Source: Sphingopyxis panaciterrulae
Lineage (GTDB): Bacteria > Pseudomonadota > Alphaproteobacteria > Sphingomonadales > Sphingomonadaceae
Direction: 5' to 3'
Assembly: GCF_014199295.1 (NCBI RefSeq)
Contig: NZ_JACIJH010000003.1
Location: 1-64,000, forward strand
Length of the DNA stretch: 64,000 nucleotides
Numbering within the stretch: the first letter of the stretch is position 1; each line of letters starts with the position of its first letter. The position numbers and the translations under genes are program-made. Of the stretch, positions 34,825 through 44,645 are shown one piece after another. A model generated the notes under the pieces. It was not told where the DNA came from, made no database searches, and saw only the letters and a list, made by a program, of their open reading frames with translations.

Positions 34825-35231
34825 GACGCGGTCGCGGGCGCCACGAGCGGGAATTGCGGGATCGCGACCAGCATCTGCGACCCGTCGCCCATCTCCATCA
34901 TATAGCTGCCGACCATCGCCCCCTCGGGCGTCGCCAGCGGACAGCCGGACACATAGTCGAACGACCCGCCCGGCGCGATCAGCGGCTGTTCGCCGACGAC
35001 GCCTTCGCCCTCGACCTCGCTGACCTGGCCGTGCCCGTCGCTGATCCGCCAATGACGGCTGATGAGCTGCGCGGCGACGTCGCCCTCATTCTCCACCCGC
35101 ACATGATAGGCCCAGAACCAGCGCCCGAGCGCCGGGTGCGATTGTTCGGGCAGATAGCTGACCGAGACGCGCACGGTGATCGGCCCGGTCGTCGCCGCGA
35201 AGGGGAAGAAGGAGTCGATCATCACACCCAT
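34821..35231 (-). CDS. apaG: ApaG-domain protein
   Basis: This 136-residue (or 133 from the second ATG) protein has the fibronectin-like ApaG fold: ITVRVSVSYLPEQSHPALGRWFWAYHVRVEN, LISRHWRISDGHG, VEGEGVVGEQPLIAPGGSFDYVSG and GSYMMEMGDG. ApaG is a small phosphate-binding protein of unclear function in bacteria. The gene follows metZ closely and is coupled to the lysR gene by a 4-base overlap. Confidence 0.9.
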   Translation of the reverse strand: MGVMIDSFFPFAATTGPITVRVSVSYLPEQSHPALGRWFWAYHVRVENEGDVAAQLISRHWRISDGHGQVSEVEGEGVVGEQPLIAPGGSFDYVSGCPLATPEGAMVGSYMMEMGDGSQMLVAIPQFPLVAPATAS

Positions 35232-35239
35232 AAGGTCGC

Positions 35240-36448
35240 CTATAGCCCCACGCTGGTCAATGCCCGGTCGAGGTCGGCGATGACATCGCGCGGGTCCTCC
35301 AGGCCGATGTTGATCCGCAGCAGGCCCTCGTCGACCCCCATGTCGCGCCGCACATCGGGGCTGACGCCATAATGGGTCGTGGTCCACGGGTGGCAGCACA
35401 GGCTGCGCGCGTCGCCGATATTGTTGCTGATATCGACCAGTTCCAGCGCGTTGAGGAAGGCCATCGCCTGCTCGGAGCCGCCCGGCAGCTCGAAGGCGAA
35501 GATCGGCCCGGCGGCCTCCATCTGGCGCATCGCCAGCTCGTGCTGCGGGTGGCTGGCGAGCCCCGGGTGCAGCATCCGCGCGACGCGCCCCTCGATCGCC
35601 TTGCCGACCGCCAGCGCATTCTCCGACTGGCGCCGCGCGCGCAGATCGAGCGTTTCGAGGCCCTTGAGCACCACCCACGCGTTGAACGGCGACAGATTCG
35701 GCCCGGTGTTGCGCTGAAAGGGCAGCAGCACGTCGTTGATGAACGTCGCGCTGCCGCACACCGCGCCGGCGAGCACCCGGCCCTGCCCGTCCATCAGCTT
35801 GGTCGCCGAATAGGCAACGACGTCGGCGCCGAAATCGAGCGGGCGCTGAAGCACCGCGGTCGCAAAGGCATTGTCGACGACGCTGGTGATCCCATGCGCG
35901 CGCGCGAGGCCGCAAACATGCTGCAAATCGACGATATCCAGCGTCGGATTGGCCGGCGTCTCGAAGAAGAAGACCTTGGTATTGGGCCGGATCGCCTTTT
36001 CCCAGGCGTCATTATCGCGGCCGTCGACCACGGTCGATTCGATCCCGAAGCGCGGGCACAGCGTATCGACCAGCCAGCGGCACGACCCGAACGCCGCCTT
36101 CGCCGCGACGACATGGTCGCCGACGGAAAGCTGACACAGCAGCGCCGCGGTCATCGCCGCCATGCCGCTCGCCTGTACCCGGCACGCCTCGGCGCCCTCG
36201 ATCAGCGCGATCCGTTCCTCGAGCATCTGGACGGTCGGGTTCTGGAGCCGCGAATAGGTCATGCCGACCTCGTCGCCGCTGAAGCGCGCCGCGACGCTCT
36301 CGGCGCTGTCATAGCTGTAGCCGGAGGTCAGGAACAGCGCCTCCGACGTCTCGCCATGCTCGCTGCGCCATGTCCCGCCGCGCACCGCCCGCGTCGCGGG
36401 GTGCCAGTTACGCGTCGTGTCGCGATCGAAACCCGTCTTTTTCTTCAT
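35240..36448 (-). CDS. metZ: O-succinylhomoserine sulfhydrylase
   Basis: This 402-residue PLP enzyme of the Cys/Met metabolism family has SGYSYDSAESVAARFSG, NPTVQMLEERIALIEGAE, FFFETPANPTLDIVDL, the PLP lysine in YSATKLMDGQGR and NTGPNLSPFNAWVVLKGLETL. It makes homocysteine from O-succinylhomoserine and sulfide. It thus uses the sulfide produced by the cys cluster at 10-14 kb. The ATG at 36448 has ACAGGA upstream; a TTG seven codons earlier is less likely. apaG starts nine bases after its stop. I saw no SAM-II or other riboswitch in the 75-base leader. Confidence 0.92.
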   Translation of the reverse strand: MKKKTGFDRDTTRNWHPATRAVRGGTWRSEHGETSEALFLTSGYSYDSAESVAARFSGDEVGMTYSRLQNPTVQMLEERIALIEGAEACRVQASGMAAMTAALLCQLSVGDHVVAAKAAFGSCRWLVDTLCPRFGIESTVVDGRDNDAWEKAIRPNTKVFFFETPANPTLDIVDLQHVCGLARAHGITSVVDNAFATAVLQRPLDFGADVVAYSATKLMDGQGRVLAGAVCGSATFINDVLLPFQRNTGPNLSPFNAWVVLKGLETLDLRARRQSENALAVGKAIEGRVARMLHPGLASHPQHELAMRQMEAAGPIFAFELPGGSEQAMAFLNALELVDISNNIGDARSLCCHPWTTTHYGVSPDVRRDMGVDEGLLRINIGLEDPRDVIADLDRALTSVGL

Positions 36449-36523
36449 GATCCTGTCCGTGTCCTGCAAATCACCATCGGAAACCTACCGTAGCCTGCGA
36501 GCCTGTCGAAGGGCTGACGGTAG

Positions 36524-37579
36524 TCAGGGATCATTCTGGCCCAGCGCCTCCACCACCGCATCGCCCAGCGCCGCGGTGCCCATGGTGCCGCCCAGGTCGG
36601 CGCCGCGGCACCCGTCGGCCAGCACCTTGGCCACCGCCGCCTCGATCCGCGCCGCGCTCGCCTCGTCGCCGCCCGAATGGCGCAGCAGCATGGCGAGCGA
36701 CAGGATCATGGCGAGCGGATTGGCGATGCCCTTGCCCGCGATATCGGGCGCGCTGCCGTGGATCGGCTCGTATAGCCCCAGCCGCCCCTCGCCCAGCGAG
36801 GCCGACGCGAGCAGCCCGATCGACCCGACGCACATCGATGCCTGATCCGACAGGATGTCGCCGAACAGATTGCCGGTGACGACGACGTCGAACTGGCCGG
36901 GGTTGCGGACAAGCTGCATCGCGGCATTGTCGACATACATATGGGTCAGCGCGACGTCGGGATAATCCTTCGCCACCTCGATCACCACGTCACGCCAGAG
37001 CTGCGACGTCTCCAGCACATTCGCCTTGTCGACCGAGCACAGCCGCTTCGCCCGTCCCTGCGCCGCCTGGAAAGCGACATGGGCGATCCGCCGCACCTCG
37101 CTTTCGCTGTAGGACATGACGTCAAAGCCCTCACGCTCGCCGCCCGGCGTCGTGCGGGTGCCCTTCTCGCCGAAATAGACGTCGCCGTTCAGCTCGCGGA
37201 CGATCAGCAGGTCGATCGCCGACGCGACCTCGGGGCGCAGCGCCGAGCTGTCCTCCAGCCCCGCGAACAGCTTGGCGGGCCGTAGATTGGCGAACAGGCC
37301 AAGTTCGGCGCGTAGCCCCAGGATCGCCTGCTCGGGCCGCAGATGCCGCTCGACATTGTCGAAGCGCGGATCTCCGACCGCCCCGAACAGCAGCGCATCG
37401 GTCGCCTTCGCCTTGGCAAGCGTCTCGGGGGGAAGCGGGTGCCCGGTCGCTTCATAGGCTGCCCCGCCGACCAGCGCGCGGTCGAGCGTCACCGGCAGCG
37501 CGAGCGCGCCCAGCACCTTCTCCGCCTCCGCCATGATTTCGGGACCGATGCCGTCGCCGGCCAGCAGCAGGATATTCAA
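36524..37579 (-). CDS. leuB: 3-isopropylmalate dehydrogenase
   Basis: This 351-residue enzyme carries out the oxidative decarboxylation step of leucine biosynthesis. It has [37 protein letters not shown], the catalytic Tyr/Lys regions and [21 protein letters not shown], the signature with Asp ligands. The start is best placed at a TTG (37579) with AAGGTGAAAAGG before it, since the open frame further upstream runs through a family E repeat. No leuC or leuD gene is nearby. Confidence 0.93.
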   Translation of the reverse strand: MNILLLAGDGIGPEIMAEAEKVLGALALPVTLDRALVGGAAYEATGHPLPPETLAKAKATDALLFGAVGDPRFDNVERHLRPEQAILGLRAELGLFANLRPAKLFAGLEDSSALRPEVASAIDLLIVRELNGDVYFGEKGTRTTPGGEREGFDVMSYSESEVRRIAHVAFQAAQGRAKRLCSVDKANVLETSQLWRDVVIEVAKDYPDVALTHMYVDNAAMQLVRNPGQFDVVVTGNLFGDILSDQASMCVGSIGLLASASLGEGRLGLYEPIHGSAPDIAGKGIANPLAMILSLAMLLRHSGGDEASAARIEAAVAKVLADGCRGADLGGTMGTAALGDAVVEALGQNDP

Positions 37580-37621
37580 CGCTTCGCCCTTTTCACCTTC
37601 AAGCGCCACGGGACTAAATGC

Positions 37622-37708
37622 CCGTTCGCCCTGAGCTTGTCGAAGGGCCGCTCTTGTCTCCAACGCCGCCAGGGTAGGACGGTGCTTCGACAAGCTCAGC
37701 ACAAACGG
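37622..37708. repeat. REP-like inverted pair, family E
   Basis: Two facing family E units (37622-37650, cgttcgccctgagcttgtcg, and reversed 37680-37708) lie between recO and leuB. They overlap the region upstream of leuB and could form part of its leader. Confidence 0.85.
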
Positions 37709-37760
37709 AAAGGACGGATGGCCTTGGTTTGACGCTGCCCCTCTAGGCAGCCCGACCGAG

Positions 37761-38498
37761 TCACGCAACCGCCCTGTTGAGCCGATCGACCAATCTTTCC
37801 CTCGCGGCGAACAAGTCCCGGTTGCGCCCGTCGAGCAGGTCGCGGCCCAGGAAATGCCCGGTGACGACCAGCCCGTCGAGCACGTCGCCCAGCGTCGGAT
37901 CGGCGTCTGCCCCGCGCAGAAAGGGCGGCAGGTGGAACAGGCGCGGCTCGTAACCCGCAGCCGCCGCGCGGCTCACCGCACCCCCCGAACGCGGGCTGAC
38001 AAAGGCGAGATCGTCGGTCCCGCCCGTCGCTACGCAGGCGTCGAGCGCCAGCCCGAAGCCCAGATCGGCGAGCAGCAGCAGCTCGTAACGCGCCAGTGCG
38101 GCCGCCCACAACCGCGCCGCGGGCGCCACCGCAATCGCATCGAGCAGCGCCGACAGCGCGGTGTAAAGCGCCGGATAGGGCTGCCCCTCGGGCAGCGTCG
38201 CGGCTGTCAGGCTTGCCGCCCAGTCGATCGCCGCCGCGGGCAGCGGCTCCGCAAGCAACGGCGCGCGGCTCGCCAGCAGTTCGGCCGTCGCTCCGCCGAG
38301 TTGCTCCTCGGTCCGCACCCGCAGTTCCAGCGCGACCAGATTACCCGGCATCAGGATCGGCCGCAGCCGCCGCGATCGCCCGCCGCGCACATAGCCCGCG
38401 ACCAGCCCCGCCTCGCGGGTCAGCGCGCGCAGGATCGCGCCATGCTCGCCATGCGGGCGCACCGCGCAGACGATCGCCTCGGCATTCAGGACGGCCAA
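37761..38498 (-). CDS. recO: DNA repair protein RecO
   Basis: This protein of about 245 residues has an N-terminal OB fold ([21 protein letters not shown] and [30 protein letters not shown]) and a helical C-terminus ending [15 protein letters not shown]. These are typical alphaproteobacterial RecO features. RecO loads RecA on SSB-coated gaps in the RecFOR pathway. No ATG fits; TTG at 38498, overlapping the end of the thioesterase gene, is the best start, with CTG at 38489 as an alternative. The zinc-cysteine cluster of some RecO proteins is not seen. Confidence 0.87.
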   Translation of the reverse strand: MAVLNAEAIVCAVRPHGEHGAILRALTREAGLVAGYVRGGRSRRLRPILMPGNLVALELRVRTEEQLGGATAELLASRAPLLAEPLPAAAIDWAASLTAATLPEGQPYPALYTALSALLDAIAVAPAARLWAAALARYELLLLADLGFGLALDACVATGGTDDLAFVSPRSGGAVSRAAAAGYEPRLFHLPPFLRGADADPTLGDVLDGLVVTGHFLGRDLLDGRNRDLFAARERLVDRLNRAVA

Positions 38499-38878
38499 AG
38501 CACCATCTGCGTTTGGGTGACCAGCGCGACCTCGGCTCCTTCTTCGGTGCGGATGCGCGTCTGCCAGACCGACAGCCTTTTGCCGACCTTCACCGGCGTG
38601 GCTTCGCCGACCAGCACCGATCCCACCGGCCCGGCGCCCAGGAAATTGGTCTTGCTCTCGACCGTCGTCGTACCGCTGGCTCCCTCTGGCAGCGTCAGGA
38701 AGGCCCCGACCGCGCCCAGGCAGTCGGCAAAGGCCATGATCGCGCCGCCGTGGACGATGTTTCCCGCGGTGCAGATGTCGACCCGCACGGGAAGCTTGCC
38801 GGCGACACATTCCTTGCTGCCCTCGTGGATGGTCACGCCCAGCGTCCCGGCCAGCGGCATCATGGCGGCGAAGTCCAT
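38486..38878 (-). CDS. PaaI-family hotdog thioesterase
   Basis: This 130-residue hotdog protein has [22 protein letters not shown] (the HGG motif and acidic residue) and [20 protein letters not shown]. It ends [10 protein letters not shown]. It resembles ComA/MenI-like and phenylacetate-type thioesterases. It lies between uvrC and recO and overlaps recO, probably as a passenger in a DNA-repair transcript. Confidence 0.86.
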   Translation of the reverse strand: MDFAAMMPLAGTLGVTIHEGSKECVAGKLPVRVDICTAGNIVHGGAIMAFADCLGAVGAFLTLPEGASGTTTVESKTNFLGAGPVGSVLVGEATPVKVGKRLSVWQTRIRTEEGAEVALVTQTQMVLWPS

Positions 38879-38932
38879 AAGCTATCCTTCCCTTTTTGCC
38901 CCCTCCTCTGAAGAGGAGGGGCTTAACCGTTC

Positions 38933-40867
38933 TCATCCCCCCGCATGATAATAATCATACACCGCCTGCGCGACGCCCGCGCTCACCCCCGGCGCACGCT
39001 TCAGATCCTCCAGGCTTGCCCCGCGCACCGCGCGCGCGGTGCCGAAATGCATCAGCAGCGCCTTCTTGCGCGCCGGGCCGATCCCCGGCACCTCGTCGAG
39101 CGGTGAGGATCCCATCGCCTTCGCGCGCTTCTGCCGGTGCGCGCCGATCGCGAAGCGGTGCGCCTCGTCGCGCAGCCGCTGGATATAGAAGAGCACCGCA
39201 TTGTTCGGCGGCAGCGTGAACTCGCGCCCGTCGGGCAGATAGAAAGTCTCGCGCCCGGCGTTGCGGTCGGGGCCCTTGGCGACCCCGACATAAGGAAGAT
39301 CGTCGATCCCCAGCTCGGCGAACACCGCCGACACCGCCGACACCTGCCCCTTGCCGCCGTCAATCAGCACCAGATCGGGCCATTCGCCCTTCGTCCGTTC
39401 GGGATCTTCCTCCAGCGCGCGTGCGAAGCGGCGCTGGAACACCTCGCGCATCATCGCGAAATCGTCGCCGGGCTGCGTCTCGGCGCGCTTGATGTTGAAC
39501 TTGCGATAGGCGCCCTTGATCCAGCCCTCCGGCCCCGCGACGACCATCGCGCCCAACGCATTGGTGCCCTGGATATGGCTGTTGTCATATATCTCGATGC
39601 GCTGCGGCGCCTCGTCGAGATCGAACAGCTCGGCCAGCTCGCGCCCCAGCTTCGCCTGACTGCTGCTCTCCGCGAGCCGCCGGTCGAGCTCCTCGCCCGC
39701 GTTGCGCACCGCCTGTTCGAGCAGGCGGCGCCGGTTGCCGCGCTGCGGCACGCTGATCTCGACCCGGCGCCCCGCCGTCTCGCCCAGCGCCTCGGCGAGC
39801 AGCGCGCATTCGGCGGGCTCGCGGTCGACGAGGATCAGCTTCGGCGGCGGCACGCCTTCATAGAATTGCATCAGGAAGCTCGCCATCACCTCGTCCTCGG
39901 GCACCCCGGCGATATGCGCGGGGAAAAAGCTGCGATGCCCCCAATTCTGTCCCCCGCGGATGAAGAAGCCCGCGACGCAAAGCTGCCCGCCCTTCGCCGC
40001 CAGCGCGAAAACATCGGCGTCGCCCAGCCCGTCCGCGTGGACCGACTGGCTGCCCTGGATGAAGGTCAGCGCCTTCAACCGGTCGCGCAGCACCGCCGCC
40101 AGCTCATAATCCATCGCCTCGGCCGCGCGGGTCATCGCATCGCCGAGCCGCTTCTGCACCGCGGTCGAGCGCCCTTCGAGGAAATCCTGCGCGTCGCTCA
40201 CCAGTTCGGCATACTCATCCTTGCCGATCCGCCCGACGCACGGCGCCGAGCAGCGACGAATCTGGTAGAGCAGGCACGGCCGCGAGCGGTTGGCGAAGAA
40301 ACTGTCGGTGCAGCTTCGCAGCAGAAAGGTCTTCTGCAGCGCGTTGAGCGTCCGGTTCACCGACCCTGCGCTCGCAAACGGTCCATAATAGTGCCCCTTG
40401 GCGCGCCGCGCACCGCGATGCTTCTGGACGCGCGGAAAGTCATGGTCGGCGCGCAGCAGAATGAAGGGAAAGCTCTTGTCGTCGCGCAGCAGCACATTGT
40501 ATGGCGGGCGATAGCGCTTGATGAGCTGCGCCTCGAGCAGCAGCGCCTCCGCCTCGCTGTTCGTCGTGACGATCTCCATCGCCCGCGTCTGCGCGACCAT
40601 GCGCTGGAGCCGCTGCGGCAGCCGCGCGACCTGCGTATAATTGGTCACGCGATTCTTCAGCGCCCGCGCCTTGCCGACATAGAGCACATCGCCGCGCGCA
40701 TCGAGCATGCGATAGACGCCGGGCCGCACCGGCAGCTTCCGCACCACCCCGCGAATGACCCCCGCACCGCGCTCGAGGTCGGGCTTGTCCCCCTCCTCGC
40801 CGCTGCCGCGGATCACGTAGGTGGCCTTCTCTTCGTTGAACCGGTCGGGAGCATTGGGGCGAACCAT
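38933..40867 (-). CDS. uvrC: UvrABC system protein C
   Basis: This 644-residue excision nuclease subunit cuts on both sides of a UvrB-bound DNA lesion. The N-terminal GIY-YIG nuclease is [20 protein letters not shown] Cys cluster ([11 protein letters not shown]) and the UVR motif near [19 protein letters not shown] follow. The RNase H-like nuclease is [20 protein letters not shown] and [13 protein letters not shown]. Tandem HhH motifs ([13 protein letters not shown]) close the C-terminus. Length is normal. It is the head of the thioesterase/recO unit. It is a third, unrelated use of the GIY-YIG fold in this window. Confidence 0.96.
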   Translation of the reverse strand: MVRPNAPDRFNEEKATYVIRGSGEEGDKPDLERGAGVIRGVVRKLPVRPGVYRMLDARGDVLYVGKARALKNRVTNYTQVARLPQRLQRMVAQTRAMEIVTTNSEAEALLLEAQLIKRYRPPYNVLLRDDKSFPFILLRADHDFPRVQKHRGARRAKGHYYGPFASAGSVNRTLNALQKTFLLRSCTDSFFANRSRPCLLYQIRRCSAPCVGRIGKDEYAELVSDAQDFLEGRSTAVQKRLGDAMTRAAEAMDYELAAVLRDRLKALTFIQGSQSVHADGLGDADVFALAAKGGQLCVAGFFIRGGQNWGHRSFFPAHIAGVPEDEVMASFLMQFYEGVPPPKLILVDREPAECALLAEALGETAGRRVEISVPQRGNRRRLLEQAVRNAGEELDRRLAESSSQAKLGRELAELFDLDEAPQRIEIYDNSHIQGTNALGAMVVAGPEGWIKGAYRKFNIKRAETQPGDDFAMMREVFQRRFARALEEDPERTKGEWPDLVLIDGGKGQVSAVSAVFAELGIDDLPYVGVAKGPDRNAGRETFYLPDGREFTLPPNNAVLFYIQRLRDEAHRFAIGAHRQKRAKAMGSSPLDEVPGIGPARKKALLMHFGTARAVRGASLEDLKRAPGVSAGVAQAVYDYYHAGG

Positions 40868-41204
40868 GATGTCGCATGTAGGCGAAGCCGATGCGGGTCG
40901 CCATAGGGTCGAGGGATTTGAAACCAGTTAGCCCTCTCCCCTTCAGGGGAGAGGGTTGGGAGAGGGGGCCATGATGGCACCGCCTCCCCTCTCAACTGCG
41001 GCTAAAGTCTGTCCCGTTCAGGTTGAATCGGTCCTCACCGAAGCCCTGAGCCTGTCGAAGGGCGCTTCTCGTCGATAGGCGCCCTTCGACAAGCTCAGGG
41101 CTTCGGTTCAAGCCCATCAGGGGGGCCGCTCGGACAAGCCGACAAGCCTCCGTATCTCTCCCCTTCAAGGGAGAGAGGGTGAGCCCGGACTCCCAAAAAC
41201 AAAA
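40868..41204. repeat. Repeat-rich gap between atpF and uvrC
   Basis: The gap of about 400 bases holds no gene. It contains ccctctccccttcaggggag-type palindromes near 40932-40962 and 41157-41178, which resemble the ends of the 185-bp repeat. A complete family E pair lies at 41038-41105 (gaagccctgagcctgtcgaa, facing its complement across a 12-base spacer). Confidence 0.7.
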
Positions 41205-41226
41205 CGCCCGCGGAAATCCGCGGGCG
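41195..41226 (-). terminator. Terminator of the ATP synthase F0 operon
   Basis: A perfect 10-bp stem (cgcccgcgga / tccgcgggcg, 41205-41214 and 41217-41226) with an AA loop is followed on the minus strand by a U-run (A-rich 41195-41204). It lies about 40 bases after the atpF stop and is a textbook rho-independent terminator. Confidence 0.92.
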
Positions 41227-41267
41227 CCTGTGTCAGCAATATTTTCAGGCCGCGCCTGACGAGACGA

Positions 41268-41801
41268 TCAGCCCTTGGCAACCGCCGCGATCGCCTGATC
41301 GACCAGTGCCTTGTCGGCCTTGGCGTCATGCTTGTCGGCGATCAGCTTCGCCGCCGCGTCGGTCGCGGCTTTCGCAGCCGCGGTGCGGACTTCGCTCAGC
41401 GCCTGGGCTTCGGCCGCGGCGATGCGGTCCTCGGCCATCTGCTTGCGGCGCGCGATCAATGCGGTTGCGTCGTCCTTCGCCTTGGCGACGAGCGCCTCGG
41501 CCTCGGCTTCGGCACGGGCGCGCAGTTCGCCCGCTTCCTTCGCGGCGTCGGCCAGCTTCGCCTCATACTCGGCCTTCAGCGATTCGGCGTCGAGCCGAAG
41601 CTGCTCAGCCTCGCTGAGCTGCTGCTTGATCTCCGCGATGCGCTTGTCGAGCATCGCGCCCAGCGCGGCCGGCGCCTTCTTCCAGATCAGCACCGCAAGG
41701 AAGATGGTCATCGCCAACGCGACCCACCAGCTTGGCGACGACCACAGGGCGCCGCCGCCGTGCGCCGCGCCTGCGGCCTCGGACAGGATCAGTTCAACCA
41801 T
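41268..41801 (-). CDS. atpF: ATP synthase F0 subunit b
   Basis: This 177-residue peripheral-stalk subunit has a short N-terminus, one membrane helix (about residues 26-40, VALAMTIFLAVLIWKK) and a long Ala/Glu/Lys coiled coil (about 50-170, with SEAEQLRLDAESLKAEYEAKLADA). It is the b subunit of the heterodimeric b/b' stalk found in photosynthetic and many alphaproteobacteria. The gene is last in atpI-B-E-F'-F, and its start overlaps the b' gene by 8 bases. Confidence 0.92.
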   Translation of the reverse strand: MVELILSEAAGAAHGGGALWSSPSWWVALAMTIFLAVLIWKKAPAALGAMLDKRIAEIKQQLSEAEQLRLDAESLKAEYEAKLADAAKEAGELRARAEAEAEALVAKAKDDATALIARRKQMAEDRIAAAEAQALSEVRTAAAKAATDAAAKLIADKHDAKADKALVDQAIAAVAKG

Positions 41802-42291
41802 GAAGCACCGCCTTCACCGCCGCCTTGGCGTCCGTGGCTGCGACCGTCACGCCCGACAGCTTGGCGACGAGGTCGCCCGCTGCTTCGGCCGCGACCGATT
41901 CGATCTCGGCCATCGCCGACTTGCGCGCCGCCGCGACGTCGGCCTCGGCCGCCGCCATCTTGCCGCCAAGCTCGGCATCGATCTTCGCGAGGCGCTTTTC
42001 GGCGTCGCGCGCCGCCTTGTCCTTCGCGTCCTGCACTGCCTTCTGCGCCGCGGCTCGCGCGGCGTCGTTCTGCTGGCGATACTGGTCTTCCAGATGGTCC
42101 GCCGCCGCATGCGCCGCCTTGGCGGCAGCCAGATCGTCGGCGACCTTGCGATCGCGTGCGTCGACCGTCGCCTCGATCTTCGGATACATGCCGAGACCGA
42201 TCACCACGAAGACCGCGCCGAAAATCAGCGCGAGCCAGAAGAGCTGCGAGGCGAAATACCAGTTTTCCGCGAGCTGGTTGATCTGTGGCAT
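41794..42291 (-). CDS. atpF': ATP synthase F0 subunit b'
   Basis: This 165-residue protein begins MPQINQLAENWYFASQLFWL with one membrane helix (about 15-36) and then an Ala-rich coiled coil (VDARDRKVADDLAAAKAAHAAADHLEDQ). The N-terminal sequence and position before the b subunit gene identify b'. A 98-base gap with GC-rich dyad symmetry separates it from atpE upstream, perhaps to tune expression of c relative to b/b'. Confidence 0.92.
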   Translation of the reverse strand: MPQINQLAENWYFASQLFWLALIFGAVFVVIGLGMYPKIEATVDARDRKVADDLAAAKAAHAAADHLEDQYRQQNDAARAAAQKAVQDAKDKAARDAEKRLAKIDAELGGKMAAAEADVAAARKSAMAEIESVAAEAAGDLVAKLSGVTVAATDAKAAVKAVLHG

Positions 42292-42389
42292 TTGACTTCT
42301 TCCGATTGACGACGAACCGATGCGCGCAAGCGCGCATCGAACGGGCGGCGGCGCGCTTCCGGCGGAACCGGACGCGCGCGGCGCCAGCG

Positions 42390-42620
42390 TCAGGCCGCCT
42401 TCAGATAGAGAAGGATGGCGATCAGGAACGACAGCAGGCCCAGAAGCTCCGCCGCGGCGAAGCCGATGAACAGGCGGCCCTGCTGGCCGTCGGCCGCCGC
42501 CGGATTGCGCAGCGCGCTTTCCAGGAAGCTGCCGAAAACATTGCCCACGCCGATCGCGGCCATGCCGGCGCCGATCGCGGCGAGACCGGCACCGATGAGC
42601 GTCGCTGCTTGTGCGTCCAT
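42390..42620 (-). CDS. atpE: ATP synthase F0 subunit c
   Basis: This 76-residue hairpin of two membrane helices carries protons in the rotor ring. Helix 1 is Gly/Ala-rich ([21 protein letters not shown]) and the loop is [13 protein letters not shown]. Helix 2 contains the proton-carrying Glu in [13 protein letters not shown]. Length matches alphaproteobacterial c subunits. A strong AGGAG-type site precedes the ATG, in line with its need for high copy number. Confidence 0.95.
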   Translation of the reverse strand: MDAQAATLIGAGLAAIGAGMAAIGVGNVFGSFLESALRNPAAADGQQGRLFIGFAAAELLGLLSFLIAILLYLKAA

Positions 42621-42659
42621 GAACTTAACTCCTTGCGATAAAGATTGGATTTTAAACGA

Positions 42660-43451
42660 TTAGTGAAGGTTGACCGCGTCGTTGATATAGAGCGAGGTCA
42701 ACAGGGCGAAAACATAGGCCTGGATGCCGGCGACCAGCAGCTCCAGCGCGCTGATGCCGATCATCAGCGCCATGCTGGCAAGGCCGACGGGCAGGCCGAT
42801 CGCGACGCCGGCGGCCGAGCTCTGGACGATGAAGTTCGCGAACACCTCCATCAGCACATGCCCGGCGGTCATCGCGACGAACAGCCGCAGGCCAAGGCTG
42901 AACGGGCGCACCATGAAGGACACGAACTCGATCGGCGCGATGAAGGGGATCATCGGCCAGGGGGTGCCGTGCGGCACGAACAGCGAGAAGAAGTGCAGCC
43001 CGTGGCGCCAGAAGCCGACGACCAGCACGATCGAGAAGGACAGCACCGCGAGCACGCCGGTGATGGTGAAGTGGCTGGTGACGGTCAGCGGATGCACGCC
43101 GCCCAGCGCAAAAGGCACCATTCCCAGGATGTTGCAGAACAATATGAACATGAAGAGCGAAAAGACGTAGGGCGTGTACTTGCGTCCTTCCGGCCCGATG
43201 TTCGTCGCCATCATCGACGACACGAAGCCGGTGAAGCCTTCGACCGCCATCTGCCAGCGGCCGGGGACGAGCTGGCGCTTCATGCCGCCGAGCATGAACA
43301 GCCACAGGATGATCGCCGCCGCGCCCATCCACACCGCGCTGGTGGTCAGCCACACCTCGTTCCCGCCCGCCGCGAACAGCTTCGCGATCGGTTCGACGGT
43401 GAACTGGTGCATCGGGTCGAATTTACCGGCCTCAGCAGACACGCGCGTCAC
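42660..43451 (-). CDS. atpB: ATP synthase F0 subunit a
   Basis: This 263-residue membrane protein forms the proton half-channels beside the c ring. The essential Arg lies in SLGLRLFVAMTAGHVLMEVFANF. IPFIAPIEFVSFMVRPFSL and the C-terminal LLVAGIQAYVFALLTSLYINDA are conserved. Six or so hydrophobic segments match the family. It lies between atpI (45 bases upstream) and atpE. Confidence 0.95.
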   Translation of the reverse strand: MTRVSAEAGKFDPMHQFTVEPIAKLFAAGGNEVWLTTSAVWMGAAAIILWLFMLGGMKRQLVPGRWQMAVEGFTGFVSSMMATNIGPEGRKYTPYVFSLFMFILFCNILGMVPFALGGVHPLTVTSHFTITGVLAVLSFSIVLVVGFWRHGLHFFSLFVPHGTPWPMIPFIAPIEFVSFMVRPFSLGLRLFVAMTAGHVLMEVFANFIVQSSAAGVAIGLPVGLASMALMIGISALELLVAGIQAYVFALLTSLYINDAVNLH

Positions 43452-43496
43452 TCCAAACTATCCCTGGGGCCATCGCGCCGCCGGGCTGAACCTGAC

Positions 43497-43832
43497 CTAT
43501 TCCGAACCGTTCTTGCCGCGCGAGGCCGCATTGGCGATCCGGAAGATATTCCTGAAGGCGACGACGACCCCGAGGGCCAGCATCACCAACAAACCCCAGG
43601 GGGCGGTCCCTGCGAAGCGGTCGATCAGCCAGCCGATCAACGCCCCGCCGAGCATTCCGCCCAGCAATTCGGCCAGCACCCGGTTTCCGAGCCGGTAATT
43701 GGCATCGGATTCGGGCGCCTTGACCCCGCTCCGTTTCGCTTCTGCGGCTTCGGCCCGGTCCAATCGCTCTTCGAGCGAGACCAGGCGCGAATCCTCCGAA
43801 GCTGGTTCCGGATCGCTGCCATTCCCCGTCAT
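43497..43832 (-). CDS. atpI: ATP synthase AtpI/AtpZ protein
   Basis: This 111-residue protein has an acidic/charged N-terminus (about 1-50) and two membrane helices (VLAELLGGMLGGALIGWLIDRF and WGLLVMLALGVVVAFRNIF), the AtpI/AtpZ pattern. AtpI helps assemble the c ring or supplies Mg2+. It is the first gene of the F0 operon, whose promoter must lie in the gap above 43832. Confidence 0.9.
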   Translation of the reverse strand: MTGNGSDPEPASEDSRLVSLEERLDRAEAAEAKRSGVKAPESDANYRLGNRVLAELLGGMLGGALIGWLIDRFAGTAPWGLLVMLALGVVVAFRNIFRIANAASRGKNGSE

Positions 43833-44154
43833 CTTCCCGCCATCCTCCTGAAACGAAATCGGAATTACCCGATTCCGCCTGCGAAAAAAGGCCCGAAAAA
43901 TCGGGGGACCCCTAAGGCGCGGCCCGTTTAGGAATGCCGCCCCATGAAGTCAATGCTCTGCTGCGCTGCGGCAAGCCGTCGGCCGGAAGGCGCCGAATTG
44001 CGTGCAAAGACGCGAAGACGCAAAGAAAGGAACCCATCGTCACCCCGGACTTGATCCGGGGTCCCGCTCAGCAACGGTAGAAAGCGGGACCCCGGATCAA
44101 GTCCGGGGTGACGTAGATTTGCAGCCGGCTCTCCCCTTCGCACTCCACACGCCC
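43833..44154. repeat. Upstream region of atpI with a family C repeat pair
   Basis: This gap of nearly 400 bases (to the gene ending at 44228) contains the likely atp promoter near 43840-43930. It also holds a family C doublet: a unit at 44039-44063 (gtcaccccggacttgatccg) faces a reverse unit at 44086-44113 across a short spacer with its own palindrome (gtcccgct / agcgggac). No gene is visible. Confidence 0.72.
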
Positions 44155-44155
44155 A

Positions 44156-44193
44156 ACAAAAAATGCCGCCGCGTTTAGGGGCGCGGCGGCATT
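44156..44193 (-). terminator. Terminator of the YdbH-YnbE-YdbL operon
   Basis: The stem aatgccgccgc / gcggcggcatt (44162-44172 and 44183-44193) has a 10-base loop. An A-run at 44158-44163 becomes a U-run on the minus strand. It lies about 35 bases after the stop of the YdbL-like gene. Confidence 0.88.
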
Positions 44194-44227
44194 GACGCCC
44201 GCGGGCGTCCTTGAAAAACGATAAAGC

Positions 44228-44623
44228 TTAGGGACAGCGCGTGTCGCGGACCGGCGGAGCGCTGTCGCGGGTCAGCCAGCGTCCGTCGGGCGCCTTGTAT
44301 TTCTCGCCCGGCCTGGTCTTGGCGATCAGGTTGCAGCCGGTGGCGAACGCGAACTGCTCGACCGTGCTGCCTTGCGGCGCGCCCTTGGTATAGGCGGCCT
44401 TGCGCTTGATGTTGATGTCGGTGACGAGGGCGCGGACCTGCGCGTTCGGCGTCGTCACGAATCCCAGATAGCCGTCGGGCTGCTCCCCGACCTCGCCGCT
44501 CGCGCGCGCCTGCTCATAGGCGGGATCGCGCTGCGCCATTGCCGAGGGGACGGCCACCGCGGCGGTCGCTGCGACCGCGGCCATCGCCAGCCCGATATTT
44601 CCCTTGTTCCAACGCATCGTCAT
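44228..44623 (-). CDS. YdbL-family (DUF1318) periplasmic protein
   Basis: This protein of about 131 residues has a signal peptide (residues 1-30, ending SAMAQRD). The YdbL core follows: QARASGEVGEQPDGYLGFV, VRALVTDINIKRKAAYTKGA, STVEQFAFATGCNLI and a tail with GRWLTR. In E. coli, YdbL is encoded with YdbH and YnbE and is proposed to help their assembly. The same three-gene order is kept here, with a 22-base gap after YnbE. ATG at 44623 or 44617 could serve as the start. Confidence 0.85.
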   Translation of the reverse strand: MTMRWNKGNIGLAMAAVAATAAVAVPSAMAQRDPAYEQARASGEVGEQPDGYLGFVTTPNAQVRALVTDINIKRKAAYTKGAPQGSTVEQFAFATGCNLIAKTRPGEKYKAPDGRWLTRDSAPPVRDTRCP

Positions 44624-44645
44624 TCTACCCCATGGTCGCGATCGG

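Noticed and set aside
36449-36523. Possible SAM-II riboswitch before metZ
   Set aside because: The 75-base leader contains a REP-like hairpin remnant but nothing that I can match to the SAM-II core.
44039-44113. Family C doublet considered as the atpI terminator or an RNA gene
   Set aside because: It lies upstream of atpI and beyond the terminator of the ydb-like operon, and the same sequence recurs at 48959-49034, so it is a dispersed repeat.
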